Positions 1-7,774 of a stretch of DNA of 25,081 nt are shown here, piece by piece. The stretch lies in NCBI GenBank assembly GCA_026398575.1, contig JAPLSP010000502.1, positions 1 through 25,081 on the forward strand, read 5' to 3'. The position numbers and the translations under genes are program-made. Each line of letters starts with the position of its first letter. Positions within the stretch are counted from its first letter, which is position 1. A model generated the notes under the pieces. It saw nothing but the letters and a program-made list of their open reading frames with translations, was not told the DNA's origin and ran no database searches. Source of the stretch: Candidatus Sumerlaeota bacterium. Its GTDB lineage: Bacteria; Sumerlaeota; Sumerlaeia; JADFCT01.

Positions 1-97
1 GGCAGCAAGCAACCGCACTCCAAATGCTGGCGCCGCTCCTATCCGCACTAATCTATTCTTCCTTATATAAATACAAAATTCCAAAGGGAGGCCTTCT
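1..97 (+). promoter_or_regulatory. Leader of the heparinase-like gene, with strong ribosome binding site
   Basis: No gene is visible before the first start codon. The stretch ends with an A/T-rich segment and a strong Shine-Dalgarno AAAGGGAGG at 83-91, six bases before the ATG at 98. The arrangement (CGCCGCTCC block, A/T-rich block, ATAAATA, AAAGGGAGGCCTT, start) is echoed upstream of the BNR-4 gene at 6248, where AAAAGGAAGGCCTT precedes the start. The shared pattern suggests the two secreted enzymes have related 5' leaders. No clear -35/-10 pair could be assigned. Confidence 0.5.
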
Positions 98-3000
98 ATG
101 CTGCGATCGTCATGCGTCGCGATGTGTCTATTGGTCTTGTGTGCCGGCGGCGCGAATGCGTTTGATGTCAAGGCGCGTATTACCAGGTTTGACGGCGATA
201 AGAGCTCCCTTGCCTTCACAGCCAATGGCCAGCAGCGGATGGCGCGACTTGCGCCGGACGTTCGAATTTTGGATGGCAATGGCAAGCCGCTTGCCGATGG
301 CGTCAAGTCCGATAAGCTGGCGCCGGGAGCGGATGTCACTCTTACGATTGAACGCCAAGGCGACAAGCCGGTCATCAAGGCGATTCAGCTCGGACAGGGA
401 GCCGCCGTTTCTCAAGCGACCGCTCCCACCTCTTTGCCAGGCGCGCCGAAGATCGCGAATCCTTTGCCACCATGCGATACAACGGGGATGAAGCCGCTGT
501 GCGACATGGGCAAGGACGATATCTATCTTGGCGCCCTGGGCGGCCTATATCCGGATGCCGCCACAACGCGTCCGGCAAGCCATGAGGAAGATGGGTTGGC
601 GCTGGCCGCTCATATCCGTCCGCTCGATGCGAATGGCAAACCCGCCGCGGACGGCAGGATCGTGCTGCTCTCGATTGGCTTCAGCAATACGATCCAGTCT
701 TTCGGAGGATTCATGGATGCCGCGCAGCAGGACAAGGACGTCAATCCCCTTCTGACGCTGGTCAACGGCGCACATGGAGGGCGGTCGGCGTTCATGATTC
801 AACGCGCGGACGATCATTCAGTCGGCGAGGACTACTGGAAAACCTGGGTTCCCGATCATCTCAAATCCGCCGGCGTAACCACCGCGCAGGTCCAAGTCAT
901 CTGGCTGAAAGAAACCGACGCAACCGTGGCGCCTGCGATCCTGAAATCGCTCGGCATGACGGAATACGATTCTCCGCTCAGGCAGGGATTTCCCAAAGAC
1001 GCGCAGACATTGGAGAGCGAACTCAAAAAGATCGTCCGTCTCCTGCCACAATTCTTCCCCAATGTGAAGATGGCATATTTAGCGAGCCGGTCGTATGGCG
1101 GCTGGGCGTTGCGCGAAGGCAATCGCGAGCCTTTTTCTTATGAAACGGGCTTCGGCCCGAAATGGCTCATCGAAAAGCAGATCAAGAACGATCCCGCGCT
1201 TAGCTATGCTTCCTTGCTGAATCCAACTGCGGCAGCGAGCGCGCCCGAAGCGCCCTGGCTGAGTTGGGGGCCGTATCTGTGGGCCAATGGAACAGAGAAG
1301 CGGAAGGACGGCTTCAGCTTCGAGATGAATGACTATCGCGAAAACGACCGCTTGCATTATTCGCCGCAAGGACAACGGAAGATCGGGCAGCTAATGCTTC
1401 GCTTTTTCAAGAACGACGCGACCACCCGGCCCTGGTTCCTCGCCGGCAAATCCGGCGCCCTCCGCGCGTCCGCCCCGTCTGACCGGTCGGACCAGTCTGA
1501 CGCGTCCGACCGGTCCACTGCGCCCACTGCCTCCAGCACCCCCAATCTGGCCAATGGTTCGCTGAAATGGAAGCAAGCCAACGGCGCCAAGATTCCTATT
1601 CCGCCTGCCGAGCATCCGCGGCTCTATCTACGCGCGCCGCAGGCCGCCCAGTTGGCGACAAGACTCAAAGACCCCGTGCTTCAGCCGGTCGCGGAGAGAA
1701 TGCGCTCCCAAGGCGCCAAATCCGGTCAGCTAAAAATCGAATGGGACGCGCTCCAGTATTTGGTTTCCAAAGATCGCGCGCTCGGTCGCGGCGCGATCGA
1801 ATCCGCACTGGCTCTTATGAAGACGACGGTATTGCAGGACCGCCAGGACGCCTGCCGCGCGACCGGGCGCATGATGGTCACGGGCGCGATGGTTTATGAC
1901 TGGCTTTACTCGCTGCTCACGCCGGAAGAGAAAAAAGCGTTCATTGCCGAATTTGTCCGCCTGGCAAAAACGCAGGAGTGCGGCTATCCGCCCACGAAAC
2001 AAGGCTCGGTCACCGGCCATGCGTCGGAAGCGATGATCATGCGCGACATGATCTCGGCCGGCATCGCCATCTACGACGAGTTTCCCGAGATGTATGATTT
2101 CGCGGCGGGCCGCTTCTTCCGCGAGCACCTTCCAGCGCGCAACTGGCTCTACAACGGCCACGCGTATCATCAGGGCGATTCCTATGGGCCACATCGCTAT
2201 AGCTGGGACACCTATCCGCTGTGGATATTCGACCGGCTGGGCGCCGGCGGCGTCTATAATCCCGAACAGCGCTACGTGCCGTATCTCTGGATATACACAA
2301 CGCGCCCCGACGGCCAGCGGCTGCGCGCGGGCGATACGTTCGCCAGCAGCGCGCCGCGCGGCCAGCCGTGGAGCGGATATATGGGCACGCTGATGACGGC
2401 CAGCTACTATGGCGATGGTTATTTGTTCGATCAGTTTCAGCGCCAGGGCGGCCGCGTTGGCGGCGATGAGACGATCTTTGAATTTCTTTGGCGCGATATC
2501 GCGCTCCAGCCAAAATCCATCGCCGCCCTGCCGCTTTCTCGCTTCTTTGAATCGCCGTTCGGCTGGATGGTCGCGCGTACGGGATGGGATGCGGACGGCG
2601 TCATCGCGGAGATGAAAATCAACGAGTACAATTTCGCGAACCATCAGCACCTCGACGCCGGCGCGTTCCAAATTTATTACAAAGGCGCGTTGGCAATTGA
2701 TTCCGGACTTTATAGCGGATCGTCCGGCGCCTACGGCAGCCCGCACTGCATGAACTATTACTGGCGCACCATCGCGCATAATTCTCTGCTCATCTACGAT
2801 CCCGATGAGAAGTTCGGGCGCGACGGCCGAGGCGGCTATGGCAACGACGGCGGACAGCGCCTGCCCAATGGCCGCTCGGAGCCCCGCAATCTGGAAGCCA
2901 TGCAGGCGCCCGAAAACGGATACCGTACCGGCAAAACGCTGGCGCACGGCTTCGGCCCCGATCCGCAAGCGCCTGACTACACGCTGCTGCAAGGCGATCT

Positions 3001-3748
3001 CACCCAAGCCTACAGCAAGAAGGTGAAGCAAGTGACGCGCTCTTATGTTTTCCTCAACCTGCGCAACAAGCAGGCGCCGGCGGCGATGATTGTCTTCGAC
3101 CGCGTGGTCACGGCCAATCCCGCGTTCCGCCCGTACTGGCTTCTGCATTCGCAAGAGGAACCGCGCATGGAAAATTCCTCTGCTGTGGTGGATTGCACGC
3201 AGCATGGCGCAGAGGGCCGGCTGATGCTGGACGCCTTGCTGCCGCGCGCCGAAAATCTCGCCTTGGAAAAGATCGGCGGGCACGGCAAAGAGTTTTGGGT
3301 CTTCGGAAAAAACTACGAAAACGACGTGGACCCCAAAACGCTTGAACGCACTTCAATGGAACCCGGCGCCTGGCGAATTGAATCCTCGCCGAAAACCCCC
3401 GCGACGGAAAGCCTCTTCCTCAACGTAATGCAAATTTCCGGCCGCACATCCGGCGTGCATTGGCCGGTGCGCAAGCTGGAAACGGACGAGCGATTAGGCT
3501 GCGTCATCGAAGGACCTGACGCGACATGGACCATCCTTTTCCGCCGCGACAGCGCGCGTTCCGACCAGCCCGTTCGTTTCAGCCTCGCGGGGAAAGCCGT
3601 CTGCCGGGCGCTCATAACCGACCTCACAGCCGGCCAATGGCGCGCCCGCCGCGAAGGCGATTCGGCGGGCATGGAAATTCACGTCCCGGAAGAAAGCGGC
3701 GCAGTGTGGATAGAGGGCAAAGCCGGAGAGTGGAGTCTTTCACGCTAG
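98..3748 (+). CDS. Exported two-domain enzyme: SGNH-like region fused to heparinase II/III-like polysaccharide lyase
   Basis: The 1216-residue protein starts with a signal peptide (about residues 1-21, cleaved after ANA). A short beta-rich segment follows to about residue 100. Residues 185-440 look like an SGNH/GDSL-type esterase: LLSIGFSNT near 191-198, LVNGAHGG at 221-228 and a C-terminal HYSPQGQRKIGQ block near 419. I did not prove the catalytic set. A Ser-Asp-rich linker (about 461-474) leads to a second half from about residue 503 (EHPRLYLRAPQ) to the end, which matches the heparinase II/III-like layout: an alpha-helical toroid, then a beta-sandwich holding NHQHLD at 848-853. Heparinase-family lyases cleave uronic-acid polysaccharides by beta-elimination; the real substrate here is unknown. 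A fused deacylase could remove ester groups before cleavage. The start is fixed by the Shine-Dalgarno at 83-91 and the signal peptide. Confidence 0.85.
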   Translation: MLRSSCVAMCLLVLCAGGANAFDVKARITRFDGDKSSLAFTANGQQRMARLAPDVRILDGNGKPLADGVKSDKLAPGADVTLTIERQGDKPVIKAIQLGQGAAVSQATAPTSLPGAPKIANPLPPCDTTGMKPLCDMGKDDIYLGALGGLYPDAATTRPASHEEDGLALAAHIRPLDANGKPAADGRIVLLSIGFSNTIQSFGGFMDAAQQDKDVNPLLTLVNGAHGGRSAFMIQRADDHSVGEDYWKTWVPDHLKSAGVTTAQVQVIWLKETDATVAPAILKSLGMTEYDSPLRQGFPKDAQTLESELKKIVRLLPQFFPNVKMAYLASRSYGGWALREGNREPFSYETGFGPKWLIEKQIKNDPALSYASLLNPTAAASAPEAPWLSWGPYLWANGTEKRKDGFSFEMNDYRENDRLHYSPQGQRKIGQLMLRFFKNDATTRPWFLAGKSGALRASAPSDRSDQSDASDRSTAPTASSTPNLANGSLKWKQANGAKIPIPPAEHPRLYLRAPQAAQLATRLKDPVLQPVAERMRSQGAKSGQLKIEWDALQYLVSKDRALGRGAIESALALMKTTVLQDRQDACRATGRMMVTGAMVYDWLYSLLTPEEKKAFIAEFVRLAKTQECGYPPTKQGSVTGHASEAMIMRDMISAGIAIYDEFPEMYDFAAGRFFREHLPARNWLYNGHAYHQGDSYGPHRYSWDTYPLWIFDRLGAGGVYNPEQRYVPYLWIYTTRPDGQRLRAGDTFASSAPRGQPWSGYMGTLMTASYYGDGYLFDQFQRQGGRVGGDETIFEFLWRDIALQPKSIAALPLSRFFESPFGWMVARTGWDADGVIAEMKINEYNFANHQHLDAGAFQIYYKGALAIDSGLYSGSSGAYGSPHCMNYYWRTIAHNSLLIYDPDEKFGRDGRGGYGNDGGQRLPNGRSEPRNLEAMQAPENGYRTGKTLAHGFGPDPQAPDYTLLQGDLTQAYSKKVKQVTRSYVFLNLRNKQAPAAMIVFDRVVTANPAFRPYWLLHSQEEPRMENSSAVVDCTQHGAEGRLMLDALLPRAENLALEKIGGHGKEFWVFGKNYENDVDPKTLERTSMEPGAWRIESSPKTPATESLFLNVMQISGRTSGVHWPVRKLETDERLGCVIEGPDATWTILFRRDSARSDQPVRFSLAGKAVCRALITDLTAGQWRARREGDSAGMEIHVPEESGAVWIEGKAGEWSLSR
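1478..1516 (+). repeat. Degenerate 9-bp tandem repeat encoding the Ser-Asp-Xaa linker
   Basis: Four 9-base units of the form TCNGACCNG read as SDR, SDQ, SDA, SDR in the linker between the two enzyme domains. A related period-9 array (TGGACCNNG) lies between the BNR-4 gene and fliS at 7745-7771, so the repeat occurs both in coding and non-coding DNA. Confidence 0.75.
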
Positions 3749-3808
3749 ACGGTCACCGAAGACTGGATTATCAACATTTGTTTAGAAACGCAAAAGGGAG
3801 ATTGAGAT

Positions 3809-3982
3809 ATGCAAGCTAAGGAGTTTGATGAAAAATTCGATAAAGGTGAGGATGTTACGCAATTCCTTGCTCTCGAAATGGCAAAACGACCCGCGCAAAA
3901 TTCGAAGCAGAAAATTGCAAAAAATCCGCCCGCACAACGCGCTACAACGCAGTGCAGGCGAAAGCACCGAAAGCCTGTTTAG
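3809..3982 (+). CDS. Small protein resembling the N-terminus of CopG/BrnA-like antitoxins, probably truncated
   Basis: This 57-residue frame starts at an ATG eight bases after a good Shine-Dalgarno AAAAGGGAG (3792-3800). The first 27 residues, with MQAKEFDEKFDKGEDVTQFL then ALEMAKRP, resemble the start of small CopG/BrnA-type antitoxins, which typically begin with a K-EFD-KFD-GED motif and then a KARR or AKRP element. In those proteins a ribbon-helix-helix with a VDFP-type strand follows. Here the tail is instead basic and Gln-rich (QRATTQCRRKHRKPV) and no ribbon-helix-helix can be seen. It may be a truncated antitoxin or a different small regulator. No toxin partner was recognised beside it. 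The good ribosome site favours a translated gene. Confidence 0.5.
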   Translation: MQAKEFDEKFDKGEDVTQFLALEMAKRPAQNSKQKIAKNPPAQRATTQCRRKHRKPV

Positions 3983-4011
3983 CGCAGATGCTCAATTGCT
4001 GAATTTCACGC

Positions 4012-4041
4012 TTGACCCCCGTGAAGTGTAAGGCATATCAA
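4012..4041 (+). promoter_or_regulatory. Possible sigma-70-type promoter of the three-gene ATPase module
   Basis: TTGACC at 4012-4017 and TATCAA at 4036-4041 are separated by 18 bases, about 80 bases before the TTG start at 4125. The match is moderate and it is the best candidate seen in the 142-base gap. The rest of the gap (3983-4124) shows only short frames without ribosome sites. Confidence 0.35.
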
Positions 4042-4124
4042 TGCGTATGACATTGAATGGTTGGTTGATCGCACATATCTGCTGCAAACATAATGCGATG
4101 AGTGGCTAAAGAGAGGGAAATCCT

Positions 4125-4712
4125 TTGGCGAAAAAGAAACCATCATCCGTTGGCGAATGTAATCTGCAGCCGATGACTGGCGATACGAGCATTGATTTGG
4201 CACGTCTCTGCGAAATGCATCCTCGCCTTCCTATTGACATGGCTGCAGTAATGGTCGCGCGCGCCGCCCTCGGTCTCCAGCAGAACAAGCACGCGCCGGG
4301 AACGAATCTTCAAACGGACATCGAGAGTACGAAACTTTGCTACATCCTGGCATGGCCTCTGGGCAACCTTCGCACGGCGAAACAGCACGATTTCAAACGG
4401 ATTACTGAGGACGGCGCCGAGGCCATTGCTCTTGCCGTGGCTCACAACACAAAGGCTTGGCGCGTCATACGTCGCATTCAGCAAGAAGAGCATGCGGACT
4501 GGCTCATGGAACACCAAGACAGCGTGAAAAGAAAGTTAGTGGCGTTTGAAGTGAGTGGTGTTGACAAAGGGAGTATAGAAAAGCGCCTGCGCGAAAAATT
4601 GGCCCAGGTTGCGAAAAGTGTTGATGTTGACCAGCGATGCGCTGGGGTCGTTGGCTTCGAACAGCCAGAGGCGACACTCAAGAGCGTAGAGGCGCGGACT
4701 CATGGACATTAA
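4125..4712 (+). CDS. Unknown protein with a PD-(D/E)xK-like nuclease signature, first gene of ATPase module
   Basis: A 195-residue protein with a TTG start seven bases after a GAGAGGGA ribosome site. The N-terminal 60 residues look helical. Residues 94-145 have the spacing of a restriction-endonuclease-like core: an acidic helix around TEDGAEA (94-100), a strand with ADWLM (Asp125), then KLVAFEVSG (Glu142), with Ser144 in place of the usual lysine of ExK. A charged helix IEKRLREKLAQVAKS (151-165) and a strand AGVVGF (173-178) follow. I recall other proteins with an ADWLL...LEVSG pattern but cannot name a family with certainty. Catalysis is therefore only a hypothesis and the missing lysine argues for caution. 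The gene overlaps the next by 11 bases, so the products are probably made together and act with the ATPase at 5123. Confidence 0.6.
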   Translation: MAKKKPSSVGECNLQPMTGDTSIDLARLCEMHPRLPIDMAAVMVARAALGLQQNKHAPGTNLQTDIESTKLCYILAWPLGNLRTAKQHDFKRITEDGAEAIALAVAHNTKAWRVIRRIQQEEHADWLMEHQDSVKRKLVAFEVSGVDKGSIEKRLREKLAQVAKSVDVDQRCAGVVGFEQPEATLKSVEARTHGH

Positions 4713-5118
4713 TGCCCTGCATAGTCTCGTCACTGGCGCGATTTGGCGCGCGGAGCAGCTGGATGAATTGGGATTGGAGACTGCGGCCTCGGCTTGGCAG
4801 GAAGTTTCTAAACTGGAAGAAGAGATTGCAAAGGCATTGCCTGTCAAAGACGCGGAGGGGCGTATTGCCAGGCGCGGGGCTGTTCATGCCGCATTGAAGG
4901 CTAATGACTATATTCGAGCGGAGAAGCTTGTCTCCAATTACCTTGCCGAGCGCGGCGCGCCCAAGACGCACTGTGCTACTCTTCGAAAAATATTGAAAGC
5001 AGACGTGATCGTTTTGTCTGAGGAATTCCCTTTCGCGGCAAAGTATTATAAACCTGACGATGTCCAAACCCTAGCTGATCAGCTCCAAAAAAGCGGGCCT
5101 TTCTTGCTGGCGGCTTAA
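4702..5118 (+). CDS. Small helical protein of unknown function, middle gene of ATPase module
   Basis: The 138-residue product has no signal peptide or membrane segment and appears almost fully helical. The middle holds a charged helix WQEVSKLEEEIAKAL (52-66), then GRIARRGAVHAALKA and RAEKLVSNYLAERGAP, which together resemble a helical-hairpin repeat or adaptor domain. No catalytic motif was found. Its start lies inside the end of the previous gene, preceded by GTAGAGGCG. Its stop is four bases before the start of the KGGVGR-type ATPase. This tight packing says that the three proteins form one functional unit. A partner or regulator for the upstream protein is the simplest role, but it is an inference. 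Confidence 0.65.
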   Translation: MDINALHSLVTGAIWRAEQLDELGLETAASAWQEVSKLEEEIAKALPVKDAEGRIARRGAVHAALKANDYIRAEKLVSNYLAERGAPKTHCATLRKILKADVIVLSEEFPFAAKYYKPDDVQTLADQLQKSGPFLLAA

Positions 5119-5122
5119 CCCT

Positions 5123-6094
5123 ATGGAAACGATTGCCTTTTATTCATACAAGGGAGGCGTCGGGCGTTCACTGCTCGTTGCGAACGCCGCTCGTTTCCTT
5201 GGAATGCTTGGCAAGAAGGTGGTCGCGCTGGATCTCGACTTCGAGGCCCCGGGGCTGCACTACAAGCTTGGCCGGGCGCCGGACGCAGAAGGCAAGCCGG
5301 CCATGAGCGGCGGCGCCGTGCCATATCTCGTGGCCACTGCAAAGGGCGCTAGAAATCCCCCGCCACTAAAAGAGCACATAGTTGCATTGGCCTTGCCTGA
5401 AGGCGCCGGAGGAGCGCTTTGGCTAATGCCGGCAGGCCCAGCGCCTCGGCGTGAATATTGGATTGCATTGAAGCATCTTCGCGAGCGGCTTCACTTCGAC
5501 GATCCAAGCGGGAAGGGACTCGCCGTTCTTCTCGACCTCCATGCCCGTATCCAAGATGAACTAAAGCCTGACTACCTGCTTATTGACGCAAGAACTGGCG
5601 TCACCGAGCTCGGAGGACTGGCTACAACTGCTCTCGCTAATTGCGTAGTTTGTCTTTTTGTCCCAAACCAGGAATCTGTGGATGGCACACTTGCCATTGT
5701 CGGGGCGCTCAAGGCCAAAACGCCAGCGCGCTTGCCTGGGCTTCACCCCGCGCGCATTGTGCCGGTTGTCGCCCGAGCGATGGCCGACATAGGCAGCGAA
5801 GGGCGTACGGCTGATGCGATCAAGCGTCTCATGAAGATCTGTGAGGGGCAAGGTACCGGCGGTAAGAGTGGCTTAAAGCCTTTTTTGCTGCCGCATGATA
5901 GCGTGCTTGGCGCAAATGACAAGGTTGTAGGTGGTGATCAAAAGGCAAGCGCTTTCTCGCCGCTTCACAAGGCGTATCTTGAGCTCTTCCAGCACCTTTT
6001 CCCTCAAGCGCGGAAGAAAGCCGAAGAAGCGCTGCTGCGCGCTCGCCTTAGTAAGGCGGCATTGGGATTGCCTGGCGCTGAGCCTGAAGGATAA
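5123..6094 (+). CDS. KGGVGR-motif variant ParA/MinD-like ATPase
   Basis: The 323-residue protein has a deviant Walker A motif YKGGVGRS at residues 9-16, where the catalytic-site KT/S of ordinary ParA proteins reads RS. It also has the switch region ALDLDFEAPGLHYKL (35-49) and a Walker B-like strand DYLLIDARTGVTELGG (150-165). These are hallmarks of the KGGVGR-type branch of SIMIBI ATPases, which are often found beside other conflict-system genes rather than beside chromosome-partition ParB. The C-terminal third (PFLLPHDSVLG, then a helical tail) has no extra domain. There is no strong Shine-Dalgarno and the start is four bases after the preceding stop, so translational coupling is likely. Likely role: an ATP-dependent switch or sensor for the two upstream products. 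Confidence 0.85.
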   Translation: METIAFYSYKGGVGRSLLVANAARFLGMLGKKVVALDLDFEAPGLHYKLGRAPDAEGKPAMSGGAVPYLVATAKGARNPPPLKEHIVALALPEGAGGALWLMPAGPAPRREYWIALKHLRERLHFDDPSGKGLAVLLDLHARIQDELKPDYLLIDARTGVTELGGLATTALANCVVCLFVPNQESVDGTLAIVGALKAKTPARLPGLHPARIVPVVARAMADIGSEGRTADAIKRLMKICEGQGTGGKSGLKPFLLPHDSVLGANDKVVGGDQKASAFSPLHKAYLELFQHLFPQARKKAEEALLRARLSKAALGLPGAEPEG

Positions 6095-6247
6095 GCAACA
6101 GGTTGTGGCTGTCTCCCAACTCGCCAATTACTCTTGCATTCCTGCTGAGCAGATTTTGCTATCAAACGCTTCTTGCCGCCGCTCCCACAATGCGCCCGAA
6201 CTAAAAACATCCTGCATGAGATAAATATCAAAAGGAAGGCCTTGCGT

Positions 6248-7717
6248 ATGAGCAATGCATGGAAGGTTATAGCTACCGCGAGTGTCGTTTGCATGGCAAT
6301 GTTGATCTTATGCGGTTTTGCATTCAGCGCAGAATCTCCATCTCAGCCGGCGATTGAGAAAATCCAGGATTCCGTCATTGAGCAAGCGGCGCTGAATTTT
6401 CCGGACGGGCCTTATGGGACGTGTATCAATGGGCAGACGTTTCAGCAGGAAGGGATGATTTCTTTCGGGGAATATCAGTACGCCGGTTTCTTTGAGGACG
6501 GGGGCGTTTTGTGCGTCGCGCGGCGCAGCCTGCCGAAGGAGGCGTGGGAAAAAATCCGATTTGTGGATTATCCCAAGATTAAGCATAAGGACGTGCACAA
6601 TGTCGTGGTCGTTGGCCTATGCCCGAAGGATGGAACGATTCATCTATCCTTCGATCATCACGGCCATCCGCTGCATTATCGAAAATCGGTTCCAGGCTTG
6701 GCGCTCAAGCCGCAGGATTTCAAGTGGCATGCGTCGCTCTTTGGGCCTACGACCTCGGAACTCGAACCGGGCAAGCCGCTCGCACAGGTGACCTATCCGA
6801 TGTTCTTCAGCACGCCGCAGGGCAACCTGCAATTTCTTTTCAGGCAGGGCGGTTCCGGCAACGGCGATTGGCGGTTGGCCGAGTATGATCCGGATGCGAA
6901 AGACTGGCAGGTTCTCGGCATCTTGTTCTCACGCGCCGGAAAATATGAGACCAGCGACTCGCGTTGCGCATACCCCAACGCGCTGCGATATGACCCCAAA
7001 GGCCGTCTGCACGTTACCTGGTGTTGGCGGGAAACTCCGAAGGGCGCGCCGTTCGATCTCGCCACGAATCACGATTTGATGTACGCCTATAGCGACGACT
7101 TTGGCCGGACGTGGAAAAACAATGACGGCCAGGCAGTGGCGGCGCTTGGCGCGAAGAACCCCCAGGACGCGAAACCGATTTCGATTGATTCGCCGGGGAT
7201 CGTGGTTCGGAAGATTCGCTGCCTCTGGGGACAGATGAACGTTACGACTGGTTTCGTGGATGCCAAAGGCCGGCCACATACGATCAACTGGCAGAATCCG
7301 CCGGAGGCCCTCGCCAAGAGCCTCAACATGAACACCTGGCGCTACTACCACTTCTGGCGGGATACCGATGGAAAATGGCATGAGAACCTGCTGCCGTTCT
7401 TTGGGCGCAAACCGCAGATCGTCCTCGATCCCGCCGGCAATGCATACATAATTTTTTGCACAGGCGCCAACCTGAATTATCATGAAACGGATTCCGGCGG
7501 CGAGTTGAAGATCGCCACGGCCACCGAAGCCAGCGGCTGGACGGACTGGAAAATCGTTGTCGAAGACAACAGAACCTTCGTTGGCGAACCGCTGGTGGAT
7601 CCGACGCGATGGCAGAAGGAACAAATTCTATCAGTTTATATCCAGGAAAAGCCCGCGCAGCCTGGCGCGGCCAGTCTGCTGCATGTGATAGACTATCGAG
7701 CGGCGGTTCCAAAATAG
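6248..7717 (+). CDS. Exported BNR-4 repeat protein (sialidase-like beta-propeller, possible polysaccharide lyase)
   Basis: The 489-residue protein begins with a signal peptide (about residues 1-27, ending FAFSAE). The ATG at 6248 is chosen because AAAAGGAAGG precedes it. An in-frame TTG 75 bases upstream would give an unlikely 25-residue extension before the signal peptide. The body fits the BNR-4 family: DGPYGTCINGQTFQQEG, then FVDYPKIKHKDVHN, HLSFDHHGHPLHYRKS, YSDDFGRTWKNNDG (an Asp-box-like turn) and GEPLVDPTRW near the end. BNR-4 propellers include ulvan lyases of families PL24/PL25, but other members are uncharacterised, so a substrate cannot be assigned. It likely works in the periplasm or outside the cell, alongside the heparinase-like enzyme at 98. 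Confidence 0.85.
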   Translation: MSNAWKVIATASVVCMAMLILCGFAFSAESPSQPAIEKIQDSVIEQAALNFPDGPYGTCINGQTFQQEGMISFGEYQYAGFFEDGGVLCVARRSLPKEAWEKIRFVDYPKIKHKDVHNVVVVGLCPKDGTIHLSFDHHGHPLHYRKSVPGLALKPQDFKWHASLFGPTTSELEPGKPLAQVTYPMFFSTPQGNLQFLFRQGGSGNGDWRLAEYDPDAKDWQVLGILFSRAGKYETSDSRCAYPNALRYDPKGRLHVTWCWRETPKGAPFDLATNHDLMYAYSDDFGRTWKNNDGQAVAALGAKNPQDAKPISIDSPGIVVRKIRCLWGQMNVTTGFVDAKGRPHTINWQNPPEALAKSLNMNTWRYYHFWRDTDGKWHENLLPFFGRKPQIVLDPAGNAYIIFCTGANLNYHETDSGGELKIATATEASGWTDWKIVVEDNRTFVGEPLVDPTRWQKEQILSVYIQEKPAQPGAASLLHVIDYRAAVPK

Positions 7718-7744
7718 CACGGAAGCGGCTGGGATGGGCCGGGC

Positions 7745-7771
7745 TGGACTAGGTGGACCGAGTGGACCTGG
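7745..7771. repeat. Three 9-bp tandem units between convergent genes
   Basis: TGGACTAGG, TGGACCGAG and TGGACCTGG follow each other in the 57-base gap between the BNR-4 gene and fliS, with a looser TGGGATGGG unit just before. The pattern is the same as the array that encodes the linker at 1478-1516. A perfect GCTATC-CTAC-GATAGC hairpin (7774-7789) lies over the fliS stop codon, without a T-run. Confidence 0.7.
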
Positions 7772-7774
7772 GGG

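Noticed and set aside
1730..3283. Long 517-codon frame on the minus strand inside the heparinase-like gene
   Set aside because: It lies opposite a well-supported exported enzyme; long antisense frames are usual in GC-rich coding DNA. Its translation has no recognisable domain.
4041..4109. 22-codon frame before the ATPase module
   Set aside because: No ribosome site and overlaps the proposed -10 region; the product is not distinctive.
5123..6094. Chromosome or plasmid partition ParA
   Set aside because: The Walker A motif is the KGGVGR variant, no ParB partner adjoins it, and the genes upstream do not fit a par operon.
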